Under the pieces are notes generated by a model. That model saw only the letters and a list, made by a program, of their open reading frames with translations, made no database searches and had not been told where the DNA came from. From contig CP013099.1 of assembly GCA_001447805.1 (NCBI GenBank), forward strand, positions 2,365,181 to 2,429,180: DNA of 64,000 nt. Direction: 5' to 3'. The translations under genes were made by a program, and so were the position numbers. Shown piece by piece: positions 47,582-58,043 of the stretch. The stretch comes from Candidatus Tenderia electrophaga. GTDB lineage: Bacteria; Pseudomonadota; Gammaproteobacteria; Tenderiales; Tenderiaceae. Every line of letters begins with the position of its first letter. Position 1 is the first letter of the stretch.

Positions 47582-48007
47582 TCAGCTCCGTGAATACAAC
47601 TCGTCGCCGAAGAAATACGCGATTTCGGTGGCGGCGGTTTCAGGTGCATCGGAACCGTGCACGGCGTTGGCGTCGATCGAGTCGGCAAAGTCGGCGCGGA
47701 TGGTGCCGGCCTCGGCTTCCTTGGGATTGGTGGCACCCATCAGTTCGCGATTCAAGGCGATGGCGTTTTCACCTTCCAGCACCTGGATCATGACCGGACC
47801 GGAGGTCATAAACTTTACCAGGTCGCCGAAGAAGGGACGCTCTTTGTGCACAGCATAGAAACCTTCGGCCTGCTCACGGCTAAGGCGGGTCATCTTGGCG
47901 GCGATGATCTGCAGGCCCGCCTTTTCGAAACGGCTGTAGATTTCACCGATAACATTCTTGGCGACGGCATCGGGCTTGATGATAGAAAGGGTACGTTCAA
48001 CGGCCAT
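47582..48007 (-). CDS. ndk: nucleoside-diphosphate kinase
   Basis: A 141-residue enzyme exchanging phosphate between NTPs and NDPs. The start [15 protein letters not shown] is canonical, and the active-site His is in [14 protein letters not shown] two codons upstream is ignored. It is the first gene of the ndk-to-der unit; the isc terminator lies 42 bases upstream. Confidence 0.97.
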   Translation of the reverse strand: MAVERTLSIIKPDAVAKNVIGEIYSRFEKAGLQIIAAKMTRLSREQAEGFYAVHKERPFFGDLVKFMTSGPVMIQVLEGENAIALNRELMGATNPKEAEAGTIRADFADSIDANAVHGSDAPETAATEIAYFFGDELYSRS

Positions 48008-48048
48008 GGTCAATATCTCTCCAAATTTTCAGATCTATATATAGGACA

Positions 48049-48069
48049 AACCCGCGGTCAACGCGGGTT
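48049..48069 (-). terminator. intrinsic terminator of the isc operon
   Basis: AACCCGCG, loop of 5, CGCGGGTT: an 8-bp perfect stem between iscX (ends 48135) and ndk (starts 48007), followed on the minus strand by TGTCC. It separates the two minus-strand transcription units. Confidence 0.65.
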
Positions 48070-48134
48070 CAAAAACTGTTGCATTTTAGCTGGTTACCGA
48101 CTAACAAACAACGTCCACAGGCATCGGGCCGGCA

Positions 48135-48335
48135 TTACTCACGCTCCTCGATCCAGGCCATTTGGATACCCTCAAGGATTTTTTCGCCGCAGTGGTCCGG
48201 ATCGTCGTCGAATTCCTCCAGGGCCATGACCCAATCCATTAAATCGGTAAAACGGATGGTCTTGGGATCGACCTCGGGATGGGCCTCATCCAGGGCGATG
48301 GCGATCTCCAGCGAATCAGTCCATTTCAGGCTCAT
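48135..48335 (-). CDS. iscX: Fe-S assembly protein IscX
   Basis: A 66-residue acidic protein with the typical core KWTDSLEIAIALDEAHPEVD and a tail ending in WIEERE. IscX binds IscS and iron and modulates the cluster assembly rate. It is the last gene of the isc operon, 21 bases after fdx. Confidence 0.95.
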   Translation of the reverse strand: MSLKWTDSLEIAIALDEAHPEVDPKTIRFTDLMDWVMALEEFDDDPDHCGEKILEGIQMAWIEERE

Positions 48336-48356
48336 TTGCCTATCCTCCCTTTAAAA

Positions 48357-48695
48357 TCAATTGTTTTCGGAAACCATGTTAATCGTGTATTTAGGAATCT
48401 CGACCACCAGTTCCTCCTCGGACACCGCCGCCTGGCAGCCCAGACGCGAATCAGGCTCCAGGCCCCAGGCCTTATCGAGCATGTCCTCCTCGGCGTCACT
48501 GGCCTCGTTGAGGGAGTCAAAGCCCTCACGCACGATGACGTGACAGGTGGTGCAGGCACAAGATTTTTCGCAGGCATGCTCCAGCTCGATGCCGTTGGCG
48601 AGGGCGGCATCCAGGATGGTGGTACCGCGTTCGGCCTCGACCACCTGGCCTTCCGGACATAATTCTGCGTGGGGTAGAAATATAATCTTAGTCAT
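48357..48695 (-). CDS. fdx: ISC-system [2Fe-2S] ferredoxin
   Basis: A 112-residue adrenodoxin-type ferredoxin with cluster ligands CEKSCACTTC (three of the four Cys used) and the fourth in LGCQAAV. It supplies electrons for cluster formation on IscU. It starts 3 bases after the hscA stop. Confidence 0.96.
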   Translation of the reverse strand: MTKIIFLPHAELCPEGQVVEAERGTTILDAALANGIELEHACEKSCACTTCHVIVREGFDSLNEASDAEEDMLDKAWGLEPDSRLGCQAAVSEEELVVEIPKYTINMVSENN

Positions 48696-48698
48696 TCT

Positions 48699-50570
48699 TT
48701 ACTCTGAAAATTCGTCTAGTGTATGGCCCTTGAGGACCTTCCTGACACTGGCGTCCATACGCCGCGCGGCGAATTCCCCTGCCGCTTGATCCAGCGCCTC
48801 CACGGCCTGTTTGATGGCCTGCACATCTTCACCAGCGCGCGCCTGTTGTAGCGCCGCGATGGCCCGATCGATGTTGCGCCGCTCCTCCGCCGACAGTAAG
48901 GCCTCGCCGTCGGCGGCGAGGGCGGCGTCGATGGCCTCGAGCACGCGGTCGGCCTCCACCTGCTGCTCGCGCAGACTGCGCGCCTGCATGTCCTTTTCGG
49001 CGTAGTCGAAGGAGTCGCGCAGCATCTGCTCAATCTCGCCCTCGCTCAGACCGTAGGCGGGTTTAACCTCGATGGCACTCTTGACGCCGGTGCTCAGCTC
49101 TTCGGCCATGACGCTGAGCAGACCATCGGCATCCACTTGAAAGGTGACACGAATGCGCGCTGCCCCCGCCACCATGGGCGGAATGCCGTGCAACTCGAAA
49201 CGGGCCAGGGAACGGCAGTCGCTCACCAGTTCGCGCTCGCCCTGCAGCACGTGAATGCCCATGGCGGTCTGGCCGTCCTTGAAGGTGGTGAATTCCTGCG
49301 CCCGCGCCACCGGGATGGTAGTATTGCGCGGAATCAGTTTTTCCACCAAACCACCCATGGTCTCCAGCCCCAGGGACAAGGGAATCACATCCAGCAACAG
49401 CATCTCGTCGTCGGGCCTGTTGCCGGCCAGCGCATCGGCCTGCAGGGCGGCGCCGACGGCCACCACCCGGTCGGGGTCGATATCCACCAGGGGCTCGGTC
49501 TGAAAAAACTCGCCGACCATTTCACGCACCAGCGGCACGCGGGTGGAACCGCCCACCATGACCACGTCTTCGATATCCTCCAACTCCACGCCGGCATCAC
49601 GCAGGGTGCGGCGACAGGGCAATAAGGTCTTGCGCACCAGCGGCTCGATCAGTTCATTGAAACCCTTTCGTGTCAGCACGCCCTGCCAGGGGGTGCCGGT
49701 CGGCCGCTCCAGACTGACCTCTACCTGTTCCGCCTCGGTGAGTTGCTCCTTGATACTGCGCGCCTGATGCATCAGGGCGCGGGAATGACGCTGGGCGGGA
49801 TCGTCGCCCATATCAGCCTGCTGCAACAGCCACTCGACGATCAGATGATCGAAGTCGTCACCACCCAAGGCTGAATCACCGGCTGTGGCCAGCACCTCGA
49901 AGACACCGCGACTGAAGCGCAGGATGGACACGTCGAAGGTACCGCCGCCCAGATCATACACCACGTGCACGCCCTCCGAACCGCGATCAAGGCCGTAGGC
50001 CACCGCCGCCGCTGTCGGTTCATTCAACAGGCGCAACACGTTCAAACCGGCAAAGCGTGCAGCGTCCTTGGTGGCCTGGCGCTGGGCATCGTCGAAATAG
50101 GCCGGCACGGTGATCACCGCACCGCTCAGCTCGCCGCCGAGCGTCTCTTCGGCGCGCTGTTTGAGCGCCTTCAGGATCTCGGCCGACACCTCCACCGGAC
50201 TCACATCGCCGGCGACGGTGTGGATGCGCGGCACAGCGGATTCAGTCTCGACGAATTCATAGGGCAGATGCATGCGCCGCACCTCTTCCGGCCCGCGGCC
50301 CATCAGGCGCTTGACTGAGGAAATACTGTTGCGCGGATCCTTGGGCGCCGCCGCACGGGCAGCCTGTCCCACCTCGAGCGTGCCGTCGGCCAGATAGCGT
50401 ACCACCGAGGGCAGCAGGTGGCGGCCCTCGTGGTCGGGAAACGTCTCCGCCACGCCGCTGCGCACCGAAGCCACCAGCGAATTGGTGGTGCCGAGATCAA
50501 TGCCCACCGCCAAGCGATGTTGGTGCGGCGCGGTGGATTGTCCCGGTTCGTTAATCTGTAGCAATGCCAT
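48699..50570 (-). CDS. hscA: Hsp70-type chaperone HscA
   Basis: A 623-residue specialised Hsp70 that releases Fe-S clusters from IscU. The ATPase domain has [24 protein letters not shown] and [10 protein letters not shown]. The substrate-binding domain has [16 protein letters not shown]. It differs from DnaK by lacking the long C-terminal tail. It lies between hscB and fdx. Confidence 0.97.
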   Translation of the reverse strand: MALLQINEPGQSTAPHQHRLAVGIDLGTTNSLVASVRSGVAETFPDHEGRHLLPSVVRYLADGTLEVGQAARAAAPKDPRNSISSVKRLMGRGPEEVRRMHLPYEFVETESAVPRIHTVAGDVSPVEVSAEILKALKQRAEETLGGELSGAVITVPAYFDDAQRQATKDAARFAGLNVLRLLNEPTAAAVAYGLDRGSEGVHVVYDLGGGTFDVSILRFSRGVFEVLATAGDSALGGDDFDHLIVEWLLQQADMGDDPAQRHSRALMHQARSIKEQLTEAEQVEVSLERPTGTPWQGVLTRKGFNELIEPLVRKTLLPCRRTLRDAGVELEDIEDVVMVGGSTRVPLVREMVGEFFQTEPLVDIDPDRVVAVGAALQADALAGNRPDDEMLLLDVIPLSLGLETMGGLVEKLIPRNTTIPVARAQEFTTFKDGQTAMGIHVLQGERELVSDCRSLARFELHGIPPMVAGAARIRVTFQVDADGLLSVMAEELSTGVKSAIEVKPAYGLSEGEIEQMLRDSFDYAEKDMQARSLREQQVEADRVLEAIDAALAADGEALLSAEERRNIDRAIAALQQARAGEDVQAIKQAVEALDQAAGEFAARRMDASVRKVLKGHTLDEFSE

Positions 50571-50629
50571 GTGCTTAATTGCCTTTAGTTGATACAGGCG
50601 AAAAAAATTTTAACGTGCTTTATGTGGCG

Positions 50630-51163
50630 TCAAATCAGCGCTTCTTCAAGGGCCTCCGCCTCTTGTCTAAGACGATACAGAAACTGCAGCTGATGAACCG
50701 CCGTCTGAGCCCGAAGCAACGCGGCCTCATCACCGCGGGCGAAATCCTGTTTCAACTGTTCGACACAATCTTTCACGCGCTGATCCAATTGCTTCATGAA
50801 ACGCATTAACGCCGCCATCGGATCGTCGCCGAGTTTGATTTCCGCCAATTCCTCGCGCAACCCCATTTGTTGCTCCAGAAATTCGGGATCGCGAATGGTC
50901 GTCGCCTCGTCATTCGTCACCGCACCGCGCAGCTCGAGCAAATAGCGGGCCCGGGCCAAGGGATCCTTCAAGGTTTGGAAGGCCGCATTGACCTGCGCCG
51001 CCTGCTGCAAACTGATACGGCGCTCGCGCTCGGAAGCGCTGGCAAAACGATCGGGATGGAAAGTTTTCTGGAGCTCTTGATAGCGCGCCGACAGGAGCTT
51101 CAAGTCTAACTCGAAGGCCTCGGGCAAACCGAACAATTCAAAATAGTTTTGCTTGAAATCCAC
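50630..51163 (-). CDS. hscB: co-chaperone HscB
   Basis: A 177-residue J-protein: the J domain (residues 1-75) has the HPD tripeptide in KTFHPDRF, and the C-terminal three-helix domain that binds IscU follows. The start codon is GTG at 51163. It delivers IscU to HscA. Confidence 0.95.
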   Translation of the reverse strand: MDFKQNYFELFGLPEAFELDLKLLSARYQELQKTFHPDRFASASERERRISLQQAAQVNAAFQTLKDPLARARYLLELRGAVTNDEATTIRDPEFLEQQMGLREELAEIKLGDDPMAALMRFMKQLDQRVKDCVEQLKQDFARGDEAALLRAQTAVHQLQFLYRLRQEAEALEEALI

Positions 51164-51178
51164 AACAAGGTTTTCAAA

Positions 51179-51502
51179 TCAGACGTTAAAGCTTTCACCA
51201 CAACCGCAGGCGTCTTTGACATTGGGGTTGTTGAACTGAAAACCTTCATTAAGGCCTTCCTTGACGAAATCCAGCTCGGTACCGTCCAGATAAAGCAGGC
51301 TCTTTGAGTCGATCACCACCTTCACGCCGTGATCTTCGAAGACCTGGTCTTCCGCGTCGATCTTGTCGGCGAACTCCAGCACATAAGCCATACCGGAACA
51401 GCCGCTGGTTTTTACACCCAGGCGCAGGCCTGCGCCCTTGCCGCGGCTGGCAAGAAATTTCTTGACGTGGTTGGCTGCCTTTTCTGTCAATGTAATACTC
51501 AT
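51179..51502 (-). CDS. iscA: A-type Fe-S carrier IscA
   Basis: A 107-residue protein with the three conserved cysteines, in [10 protein letters not shown] and ACGCGESF. It carries Fe or Fe-S clusters to targets. It sits 37 bases after iscU. Confidence 0.96.
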   Translation of the reverse strand: MSITLTEKAANHVKKFLASRGKGAGLRLGVKTSGCSGMAYVLEFADKIDAEDQVFEDHGVKVVIDSKSLLYLDGTELDFVKEGLNEGFQFNNPNVKDACGCGESFNV

Positions 51503-51539
51503 TGCTAACTATCCTCTACTGGCTACCGACTTCGGAATA

Positions 51540-51941
51540 TCACTCTGCGTCCGCGGCACCTGTTTGTTGCTTGGCTCTAAAATCTTCAATGGCCGCCTTA
51601 ATGGCGTCTTCCGCCAATACCGAACAGTGAATCTTGACCGGTGGCAGGGCCAGCTCTTCGGCGATATCGGAGTTCTTGATCTGGGATGCTTCATCCAAGG
51701 TCTTGCCTTTGACCCATTCGGTAAGCAGTGAGCTGGAAGCGATCGCCGAACCACAACCATAGGTCTTGAAACGCGCATCCTCGATCACGCCCTGTTCGTT
51801 GACCTTTATCTGCAACTTCATCACATCGCCGCAGGCCGGCGCGCCAACCATACCCGTACCGACACTGGCCTCCTTTTTATCCAAGGAACCGACGTTGCGC
51901 GGGTTTTCATAATGGTCCAATACCTTTTCACTGTATGCCAT
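51540..51941 (-). CDS. iscU: Fe-S cluster scaffold IscU
   Basis: A 133-residue scaffold with cluster cysteines in GAPACGDVMKL, TYGCGSAIASS and KIHCSVLAEDA, and the HscA recognition motif LPPVK just before the last Cys. It has a short Ala/Glu C-terminal extension. It sits 32 bases after iscS. Confidence 0.97.
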   Translation of the reverse strand: MAYSEKVLDHYENPRNVGSLDKKEASVGTGMVGAPACGDVMKLQIKVNEQGVIEDARFKTYGCGSAIASSSLLTEWVKGKTLDEASQIKNSDIAEELALPPVKIHCSVLAEDAIKAAIEDFRAKQQTGAADAE

Positions 51942-51973
51942 GCTTGTATCCTCTCAATCCTGCTCCCTGCCGA

Positions 51974-53188
51974 TTAGTGTGCCGCCCATTGGACGCTATC
52001 CAGATCAACACCTTCTTGATACATCTCCCACAGGGGAGAGAGTTCGCGCAGTTTAGCCACTTTCCCTTTGACCAGCTCCACGGTGTAATCGATCTCCTCC
52101 TCCCTGGTGAAACGTCCGATACTGAAACGGATAGAGCTATGCGCCAATTCATCGCTGCGGCCGATGGCGCGCAGCACATAAGACGGTTCGAGGCTCGCCG
52201 AGGTACACGCGGAACCCGAGGACACGGCAATGTCCTTGAGCGCCATGATCAGCGACTCGCCCTCGACGAAGTTGAAACTGACATTCAGATTACCGGGAAC
52301 GCGCTGCTCGGCATCGCCGTTAAGGTACACCTCGTCGATATCCCGCAGGCCGTTCCAAAGCCGGTTACGCAACTTCAAAATACGTTCATTCTCCTCTGCC
52401 ATATCTTCCTTGGCGATGCGGAAAGCCTCACCCATGCCGACAATCTGGTGCACAGGCAAGGTACCTGAGCGCATTCCACGCTCATGACCGCCGCCGTGCA
52501 TTTGCGCTTCGATACGGATGCGGGGCTTACGCCGCACGTATAGCACACCGATGCCCTTAGGCCCGTAAATTTTGTGCCCGGAAAAGGACATCAGATCGAC
52601 GTCCAGCTGCTGCAGATCGATCTCGACCTTGCCGGCACTCTGGGCAGCATCGACATGAAAAACGATACCGCGTGAACGGGTCAGTTTGCCGATAGCCTCG
52701 ATGTCCTGAATAACACCGATCTCGTTGTTGACGTGCATGATAGACACCAGGATGGTGTCGTCACGCATCGCTGCTTCCAGCTTGGCCAGATCGATCAAAC
52801 CATTCTTTTCCGGCTCCAGATAGGTGATTTCGAAACCTTCACGTTCCAGCTGACGACAGGTATCCAACACCGCCTTGTGCTCGGTCTTACAGGTAATAAT
52901 ATGCTTGCCTTTGCGCTGATAGAAGCGCGCGGCACCCTTGATGGCGAGATTGTCCGACTCGGTGGCACCGGACGTCCAGACGATCTCCTTTGGATCGGCA
53001 TTGATCAAGGCCGCGACGTTGGCGCGCGCCTCATTCACCAGTTCGTCGGCCTTCCAGCCGAATGAATGGGAGCGGGACGCAGGATTACCGAACACCCCGT
53101 CCATGGTCAAACAACCGGCCATTTTTTCAGCCACTCTTGGATCGATTGGCGTGGTCGCCGAATAATCCAGATAAATAGGCAGTTTCAT
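51974..53188 (-). CDS. iscS: cysteine desulfurase IscS
   Basis: A 404-residue PLP enzyme that transfers sulfur from cysteine to IscU and other acceptors. The PLP lysine is in [12 protein letters not shown] and the mobile-loop catalytic Cys is in [14 protein letters not shown]. The C-terminus [15 protein letters not shown] is close to E. coli IscS. The ATG at 53188 ([13 protein letters not shown]) with GGAGA upstream is chosen over a start five codons earlier. Confidence 0.97.
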   Translation of the reverse strand: MKLPIYLDYSATTPIDPRVAEKMAGCLTMDGVFGNPASRSHSFGWKADELVNEARANVAALINADPKEIVWTSGATESDNLAIKGAARFYQRKGKHIITCKTEHKAVLDTCRQLEREGFEITYLEPEKNGLIDLAKLEAAMRDDTILVSIMHVNNEIGVIQDIEAIGKLTRSRGIVFHVDAAQSAGKVEIDLQQLDVDLMSFSGHKIYGPKGIGVLYVRRKPRIRIEAQMHGGGHERGMRSGTLPVHQIVGMGEAFRIAKEDMAEENERILKLRNRLWNGLRDIDEVYLNGDAEQRVPGNLNVSFNFVEGESLIMALKDIAVSSGSACTSASLEPSYVLRAIGRSDELAHSSIRFSIGRFTREEEIDYTVELVKGKVAKLRELSPLWEMYQEGVDLDSVQWAAH

Positions 53189-53228
53189 ACTCACAATCTC
53201 CAAATCGCGTTGTGTTCGTTAAGACTCT

Positions 53229-54368
53229 TCAGGCCCACGCCAACATGGCATTGTCCTGCAGAACCTTCGCTTGCCGGTTCATAACCTGCAAAAAATTCTC
53301 TATGTCGCGCTCGCTATTGTCCTTGCCGATACTGACTCTGACAGCGCCGCGGGCCAGAGTTTCATCAACCCCCATGGCGCGCAGCACATGGCTGGACCCG
53401 GGCTTGCGGCTGTCACATGCAGAGCCGCTGGCGACAGCCACGCCGACGCGGTCCATCTCCATCAAGAGTGTTTCACCCTCGATGCCGGGCAGGGCCATAT
53501 AGACCGTATTGGACAGGCACTCGGCCTGTCGGGCGAATACCACTACACTTTCTATTCGCTCCAGCCCTTGCAACAGTTGGTGGCGCAATGCCGCAACCTT
53601 GGCTTGGCGCGGCGCGAGTTCCGCCAGGGCCAGCTCGGCCGCCCTGCCAAAACCGACGATGGCAGCGACATTCTCCGTACCGCTGCGATATCCCTCTTCC
53701 TGGCCGCCGCCAACCAACTGGGGCTGAAGATCAAGATGCTTGTCAAACACCAGAGCACCTGCGCCCTTTGGGCCGTAGATCTTGTGTGCCGACAAGCTCA
53801 TCAGGTGCACGCCTAAAGCGGCAAAATCGACCTCTATTTTACCGGCGGCCTGAACCGCATCGGTATGGAACAGCACACCGCCTTCCTCGGCCAGACCGGC
53901 CAGGCGGGGGATGTCTTGTACGACACCCGTTTCATTGTTCGCCAACATCACCGAGACCATATCGGGGCCCGCCGCCAAGGCCTCCCGCATGGCGGCCTCG
54001 CTCACCCGCCCGTGCTGATCGACCGCGATTTCTATCAGCTGTCGTCCACGCGTCACCTGACGCGCCGGCGCCATCACCGAGGCATGTTCAATGGCGCTGA
54101 CCGCCAGGCAGTTAAGCCCTGCGACCGCGCCCTTAATGGCGAGATTGTTCGCCTCGGTACCGCCGCTTGTGAAAACCACCTGCGAGGGATGAACATTAAC
54201 CAGCTGGGCGACCTGCTCACGCGCTGTCTCTATCGCCTGCCTCGCCAAACGCCCCTGCCGATAAACTGCGGAAGGATTGCCATAATGCAGCCGCAAAAAA
54301 GGCAGCATGTCGTCGAGTACACGTTCATCGAGCGGCGTGGTGGCATTGTGATCCAGGTATGTCTGCAT
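53229..54368 (-). CDS. second cysteine desulfurase (NifS/IscS-like) in the isc operon
   Basis: A 379-residue PLP-dependent desulfurase. The start is YLDHNATTPLDERV, the PLP lysine is in [16 protein letters not shown], and the catalytic Cys is in ASGSACDSRKPGSSHVL. It is shorter than IscS and lacks its C-terminal IscU-docking sequence, so it is closer to NifS-type enzymes. It sits between iscR and iscS in the same direction and should share IscR control. Such extra copies are found in some Chromatiales-like isc operons (recalled, not searched). A separate sulfur acceptor is likely. Confidence 0.9.
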   Translation of the reverse strand: MQTYLDHNATTPLDERVLDDMLPFLRLHYGNPSAVYRQGRLARQAIETAREQVAQLVNVHPSQVVFTSGGTEANNLAIKGAVAGLNCLAVSAIEHASVMAPARQVTRGRQLIEIAVDQHGRVSEAAMREALAAGPDMVSVMLANNETGVVQDIPRLAGLAEEGGVLFHTDAVQAAGKIEVDFAALGVHLMSLSAHKIYGPKGAGALVFDKHLDLQPQLVGGGQEEGYRSGTENVAAIVGFGRAAELALAELAPRQAKVAALRHQLLQGLERIESVVVFARQAECLSNTVYMALPGIEGETLLMEMDRVGVAVASGSACDSRKPGSSHVLRAMGVDETLARGAVRVSIGKDNSERDIENFLQVMNRQAKVLQDNAMLAWA

Positions 54369-54395
54369 ACCCTGACCTACTCCAGATATAAGATG

Positions 54396-54890
54396 TTAGG
54401 CGTGCCCCGGAGTCGCCGCCACTTCTTCGATAGTCGCGCCGAGGGCCGCACTGTCTTCACGACCGTCCTGACGCTTGGACACTTCCCTAACGAAGCGCCG
54501 CTCAACCAGCTGCTGCAGGTCAATGCCGGCCAGGAAGTCATGGATCTGTTTGCTTAGATCGCACCACAGCTCATGAGTCAAACATGGCTCGCCATCCTGG
54601 CAGTCGCCTTGACCGCCGCAGCGGGTGACGTTGACGTTTTCATCAATGGCGTTGATGACGTCGACCACGGCGATATCTGCCGCCGAACGGGACAAGCGAT
54701 AACCGCCACCCGGACCGCGCGCGCTGTCCACCAGTCCCTGACGACGTAGGCGCGAGAACAGCTGCTCCAAATAAGAGAGTGAAATCCCCTGGCGCTGTGA
54801 AATGTCCGCCAAAGGCACGGGGCCTTCGGTTGCATGCAAAGCCAGATCCAACATTGCGGTTACGGCGTAACGACCTTTAGTGGTAAGTCT
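54396..54890 (-). CDS. iscR: Fe-S-responsive regulator IscR
   Basis: A 164-residue Rrf2-family regulator. The winged HTH is in the N-terminal half ([39 protein letters not shown]). The [2Fe-2S] ligands are in [13 protein letters not shown] (three Cys) with the His in THELW. With its cluster it represses the isc operon. The ATG at 54890 matches the family N-terminus; a longer frame to 54950 is not needed. The promoter and operator are directly upstream. Confidence 0.96.
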   Translation of the reverse strand, partial: RLTTKGRYAVTAMLDLALHATEGPVPLADISQRQGISLSYLEQLFSRLRRQGLVDSARGPGGGYRLSRSAADIAVVDVINAIDENVNVTRCGGQGDCQDGEPCLTHELWCDLSKQIHDFLAGIDLQQLVERRFVREVSKRQDGREDSAALGATIEEVAATPGHA

Positions 54891-54961
54891 CATGGCAATC
54901 CCTCTTGCTGTCTTCAACGACCAATATTTAAATGATTCATAATGCCACATCCATACTGGGG

Positions 54962-54994
54962 ATAATACTATACCTGAGTACAGTGGTCAAGTAT
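54962..54994 (-). promoter_or_regulatory. iscR promoter with IscR type 1 operator
   Basis: On the minus strand, -35 TTGACC (54990-54985), 17-bp spacer, -10 TATTAT (54967-54962). A 25-bp site at 54970-54994 begins ATACTTGAC and ends CTCAGGTAT, matching 21 of 25 positions of the E. coli type 1 consensus. It overlaps the -35 and spacer, as expected for repression. The site begins inside the cysE stop codon. Confidence 0.75.
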
Positions 54995-55794
54995 TAATCC
55001 TTATTCTTGACTAAGGTATTGTGGACCTTTTGCGCCGGTTTTTCACCCCCGTCCTGGATCTCGTCGACATCCAGCTCTGGCATGGGGACATTTTCGATAT
55101 TTCCGCCCAACTGCTCGATTTCACGGCACATCGCCTCCATTCGGGTATCCATGGCGTGAATGTGGTCAAGCATGTGGTTGATGGCGTTGGTCATGGGATC
55201 TGTCATGTCCTGGGACATGCCGTAGGCATCGAAGCCGATCTTTTTCGCCATGGCCTGCCGAGTCTTTTCTTTTGCGCTCGTCGGACGCGCCATCAGGCGC
55301 CCTGGAACACCGATAACCGTTTGATTTGGAGCCACATCTTTCACCACCACCGCATTCGAGCCGACGCGCACGCCGGCCCCCAGGGTGATCGGACCCAGCA
55401 CCTTGGCGCCGGCGCCCACCACAACGTTGTTACCCAGGGTGGGATGGCGCTTACCCTTGTCCCAACTGGTACCCCCCAAGGTCACGCCGTGGTAGAGGGT
55501 GCAGTCATCGCCAATTTCCGCGGTTTCCCCGATAACCACGCCCATCCCATGATCAATGAAAAAACGGCGCCCGATTTTGGCGCCGGGATGAATCTCGATA
55601 CCGGTCAGCCAGCGGGCCAGAGTTGAGTTGAAACGGGCCAGCCATTTCAGACCGTTGTTCCACAGCCCATGGCTGACGCGGTGGGCCAGGACCGCATGCA
55701 GCCCAGGATAGGTGGTCAGCACCTCGAACACATTGCGCGCCGCCGGGTCCCGTTCGAACACACATTGAATATCTTCGCGAATACGTCGAAACAT
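54994..55794 (-). CDS. cysE: serine O-acetyltransferase
   Basis: A 266-residue enzyme making O-acetylserine for cysteine synthesis. An N-terminal helical domain precedes a left-handed beta-helix of hexapeptide repeats ([40 protein letters not shown]). The start [10 protein letters not shown] at 55794 is preferred over a TTG two codons upstream. A C-terminal extension of about 80 residues (from about 185) is longer than usual. Placing it directly before the isc operon links cysteine supply to cluster assembly. Confidence 0.95.
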   Translation of the reverse strand: MFRRIREDIQCVFERDPAARNVFEVLTTYPGLHAVLAHRVSHGLWNNGLKWLARFNSTLARWLTGIEIHPGAKIGRRFFIDHGMGVVIGETAEIGDDCTLYHGVTLGGTSWDKGKRHPTLGNNVVVGAGAKVLGPITLGAGVRVGSNAVVVKDVAPNQTVIGVPGRLMARPTSAKEKTRQAMAKKIGFDAYGMSQDMTDPMTNAINHMLDHIHAMDTRMEAMCREIEQLGGNIENVPMPELDVDEIQDGGEKPAQKVHNTLVKNKD

Positions 55795-55876
55795 GCGCAA
55801 ACACTCGTCCTTTGCTTGATACCTATTATACTAATACCTGAGTCAACTATAGCCTGAGCGCGCCAGTCGAAGCCAA

Positions 55877-56611
55877 TCAGCGCCCTGTTTTCTTAGACAG
55901 CTTGCGCCCCTGAGCGGCGGAGAACACACCGCGCAGAATGTTGACCTCGGTCTTGTCCAGCCGGGCGCGGTTGAACAGGCGGCGTAGACGGCGCATCAGC
56001 TTGCGCGGTTGATTGGCGTCGAGGAATTCCAACTCCACCAGGGTTTGTTCCAGGTGGCCGAAAAATGATTCCATCTCGTCCGCCGGGGCCAAATCACGCC
56101 GATCTTCCCCAGGCCCCGCGTCCTGCTCCGTGTGCGCCATCATCAACTCATAGCTGAGCACCTGCACCGCCGCTGCCAGATTTAACGAAGAAAAATCGGG
56201 ATTGCCGGGGATGTGCACCAAATAATGGCAGGTTTCCAGTTCCGCATTGCTCAAGCCGGAGTGTTCACGCCCGAATACCAGCGCCACCTCCCCCTGCTCG
56301 CACTCTTGCAGCATGCGCGCGGCGCATTGCCGTGGGTTTTCCACCGGCCAGCTGATGCGCCGACTGCGGGCACTGGTGCCGACCACGAAGCGACAACCCG
56401 CCAGGGCCTGTTCCAGGCTGTCACACACGACCGCATGGGCCAGCAGATCGTCGGCGCCGGAAGCGCGGGCGGTGGCCTCGGCGCAGGGAAACCCCTGCGG
56501 CTGGACCAGATAGAGCCGTGTCAGCCCCATGTTCTTCATGGCACGGGCGGCGGCGCCGATGTTGCCCGGATGGGTGGTATTGACCAGGACGATGCGTATG
56601 TTCGATTTCAT
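55877..56611 (-). CDS. trmJ: tRNA (cytidine/uridine-2'-O)-methyltransferase TrmJ
   Basis: A 244-residue SPOUT-family enzyme that 2'-O-methylates position 32 of several tRNAs. It has the N-terminal MKSNIRIVLVNTTHPGNIGA, the SPOUT core LVFGREHSGLSNAEL, and the knot-forming IPGNPDFSSLNLAAAVQVL. ATG 56611 is used instead of an upstream frame start at 56662. It is commonly found between suhB and the isc operon in gammaproteobacteria. Confidence 0.95.
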   Translation of the reverse strand: MKSNIRIVLVNTTHPGNIGAAARAMKNMGLTRLYLVQPQGFPCAEATARASGADDLLAHAVVCDSLEQALAGCRFVVGTSARSRRISWPVENPRQCAARMLQECEQGEVALVFGREHSGLSNAELETCHYLVHIPGNPDFSSLNLAAAVQVLSYELMMAHTEQDAGPGEDRRDLAPADEMESFFGHLEQTLVELEFLDANQPRKLMRRLRRLFNRARLDKTEVNILRGVFSAAQGRKLSKKTGR

Positions 56612-56715
56612 GGGGACGTATTCTAAACGAACAGCGCGCGGAAGCCTCACAAAAATCGCCATTCTCTGGTATCCTTTGCGCCCCGTTCAGCCGCAGCAGG
56701 AAGCAGGAATCCGCC

Positions 56716-57516
56716 ATGCACCCCATCGTCAACATCGCTATCCGTGCCGCCCGCAACGCCGGCGACATCATCATGCGCGCCACCGCTCGCATGGACTCGC
56801 TCACCGTCAAGCACAAGTCCGAAAACGACTATGTCAGCGAAGTGGATCAGATGGCCGAACAGGAAATCATTCGCACCATCCGCAGGGCCTACCCCGATCA
56901 CGCCATCCTGGCGGAAGAAAGCGGCAGCAGCGCCGCCAGCAACGACAGCGAATTCGAATGGATCATCGACCCGCTGGATGGCACCACCAATTACCTGCAC
57001 CAGTTTCCCCAATATTCAGTCTCCATCGCGGTACGGCAAAAAGACCGCCTGGAACATGCCGTGGTCTATGATCCACTCAAAGACGAGATCTTCAGCGCCA
57101 GCCGCGGCGCCGGGGCCCAGCTGAACGGCCGTCGCCTGCGCGTCAGCGCCGCCAAGGGGCTGGACGGCGCCCTGCTCGGCACCGGTTTCCCCTTCAAGGA
57201 CCAGCGCTATCTGGACCTCTATCTGCAGATGTTCAAGGCCATGGTCATCCCCACCGCCGGCATTCGCCGCGCCGGCTCCGCCGCCCTGGATCTGGCCTAT
57301 GTGGCCGCCGGCCGTCTGGACGGCTTTTGGGAACTGAACCTGAATCCCTGGGATATGGCCGCCGGCCTATTGCTGATCCAGGAGGCCGGCGGCATGGTCT
57401 CCGATATCAAGGGCGGCCACCATATTTTCGAGACCGGCCACGTCATCGCCGCCAATCCCAAAGTGTTCAAGGCGATGGTCAAGGCGTTGCATCCCTACGC
57501 CAGCCAGATCGATTAA
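56716..57516 (+). CDS. suhB: inositol-1-monophosphatase family protein SuhB
   Basis: A 266-residue Mg-dependent phosphatase. Metal ligands are in AEESGSS and IIDPLDGTTNYLHQFP, and the C-terminal motif is NPWDMAAGLLLIQEAGG. In E. coli SuhB also acts in the rRNA antitermination complex. It is transcribed divergently from trmJ, and AGGA precedes the ATG. Confidence 0.96.
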   Translation: MHPIVNIAIRAARNAGDIIMRATARMDSLTVKHKSENDYVSEVDQMAEQEIIRTIRRAYPDHAILAEESGSSAASNDSEFEWIIDPLDGTTNYLHQFPQYSVSIAVRQKDRLEHAVVYDPLKDEIFSASRGAGAQLNGRRLRVSAAKGLDGALLGTGFPFKDQRYLDLYLQMFKAMVIPTAGIRRAGSAALDLAYVAAGRLDGFWELNLNPWDMAAGLLLIQEAGGMVSDIKGGHHIFETGHVIAANPKVFKAMVKALHPYASQID

Positions 57517-57679
57517 TTTTCGCGCTTTAAAAACATCTCTTAAGCCGCTGATAAGCCAGTGACAATCCACTTCAGATAGCCACGCAACCCGCCTTCCGGA
57601 GCGACTTTCCTGGGTGATTTTTTCAAGTTCGTCCCTGCTTTGCCCGATATATTGGTTAGCAGTGAGGTGAGGTAGGGCA

Positions 57680-57961
57680 ATGTCAGATAAGCTTTGCAAA
57701 CGGGCCATTTCCGGCAATAAACAACAGGAAATCATCATGAAGGACGTACTTGGGGGGCTGGAGGAAATCGCCAGCATGTTGAGTTACGATCCCTGGCCCG
57801 GCGACTTCGAGATTATCGCGGTGTACTCTCCCGAGGAAGAAGAAAACGTCGCCACTCAGGAACAGGTCGTAGTCAAATCCCAGGCCGACGAGCGCCCCAC
57901 CCACACAGCGCAGGTCATCTGCTATCAGCAACAAAAAGAACGTCTGCTGAAATCCGCATAA
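57680..57961 (+). CDS. small acidic protein of unknown function
   Basis: A 93-residue frame with the strand-like core SYDPWPGDFEIIAVYSPEEEEN and a Gln-rich tail. No domain recognised, no signal peptide or membrane helix. Two starts are possible: ATG 57680 behind GAGGTAGGG, or ATG 57737 (MKDVLGGLEEI) behind AGGAAAT. It stands alone between suhB and the rhodanese gene. Coding seems likely from codon pattern and start signals but is not certain. Confidence 0.5.
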   Translation: MSDKLCKRAISGNKQQEIIMKDVLGGLEEIASMLSYDPWPGDFEIIAVYSPEEEENVATQEQVVVKSQADERPTHTAQVICYQQQKERLLKSA

Positions 57962-58043
57962 CCACAGTTTTTGCCTATTTGATTCCAAGGGCCGAGCCGG
58001 GCCAAGCTTATATTCCGGCCCGCCAGCACCAAGGGAGTTGATC

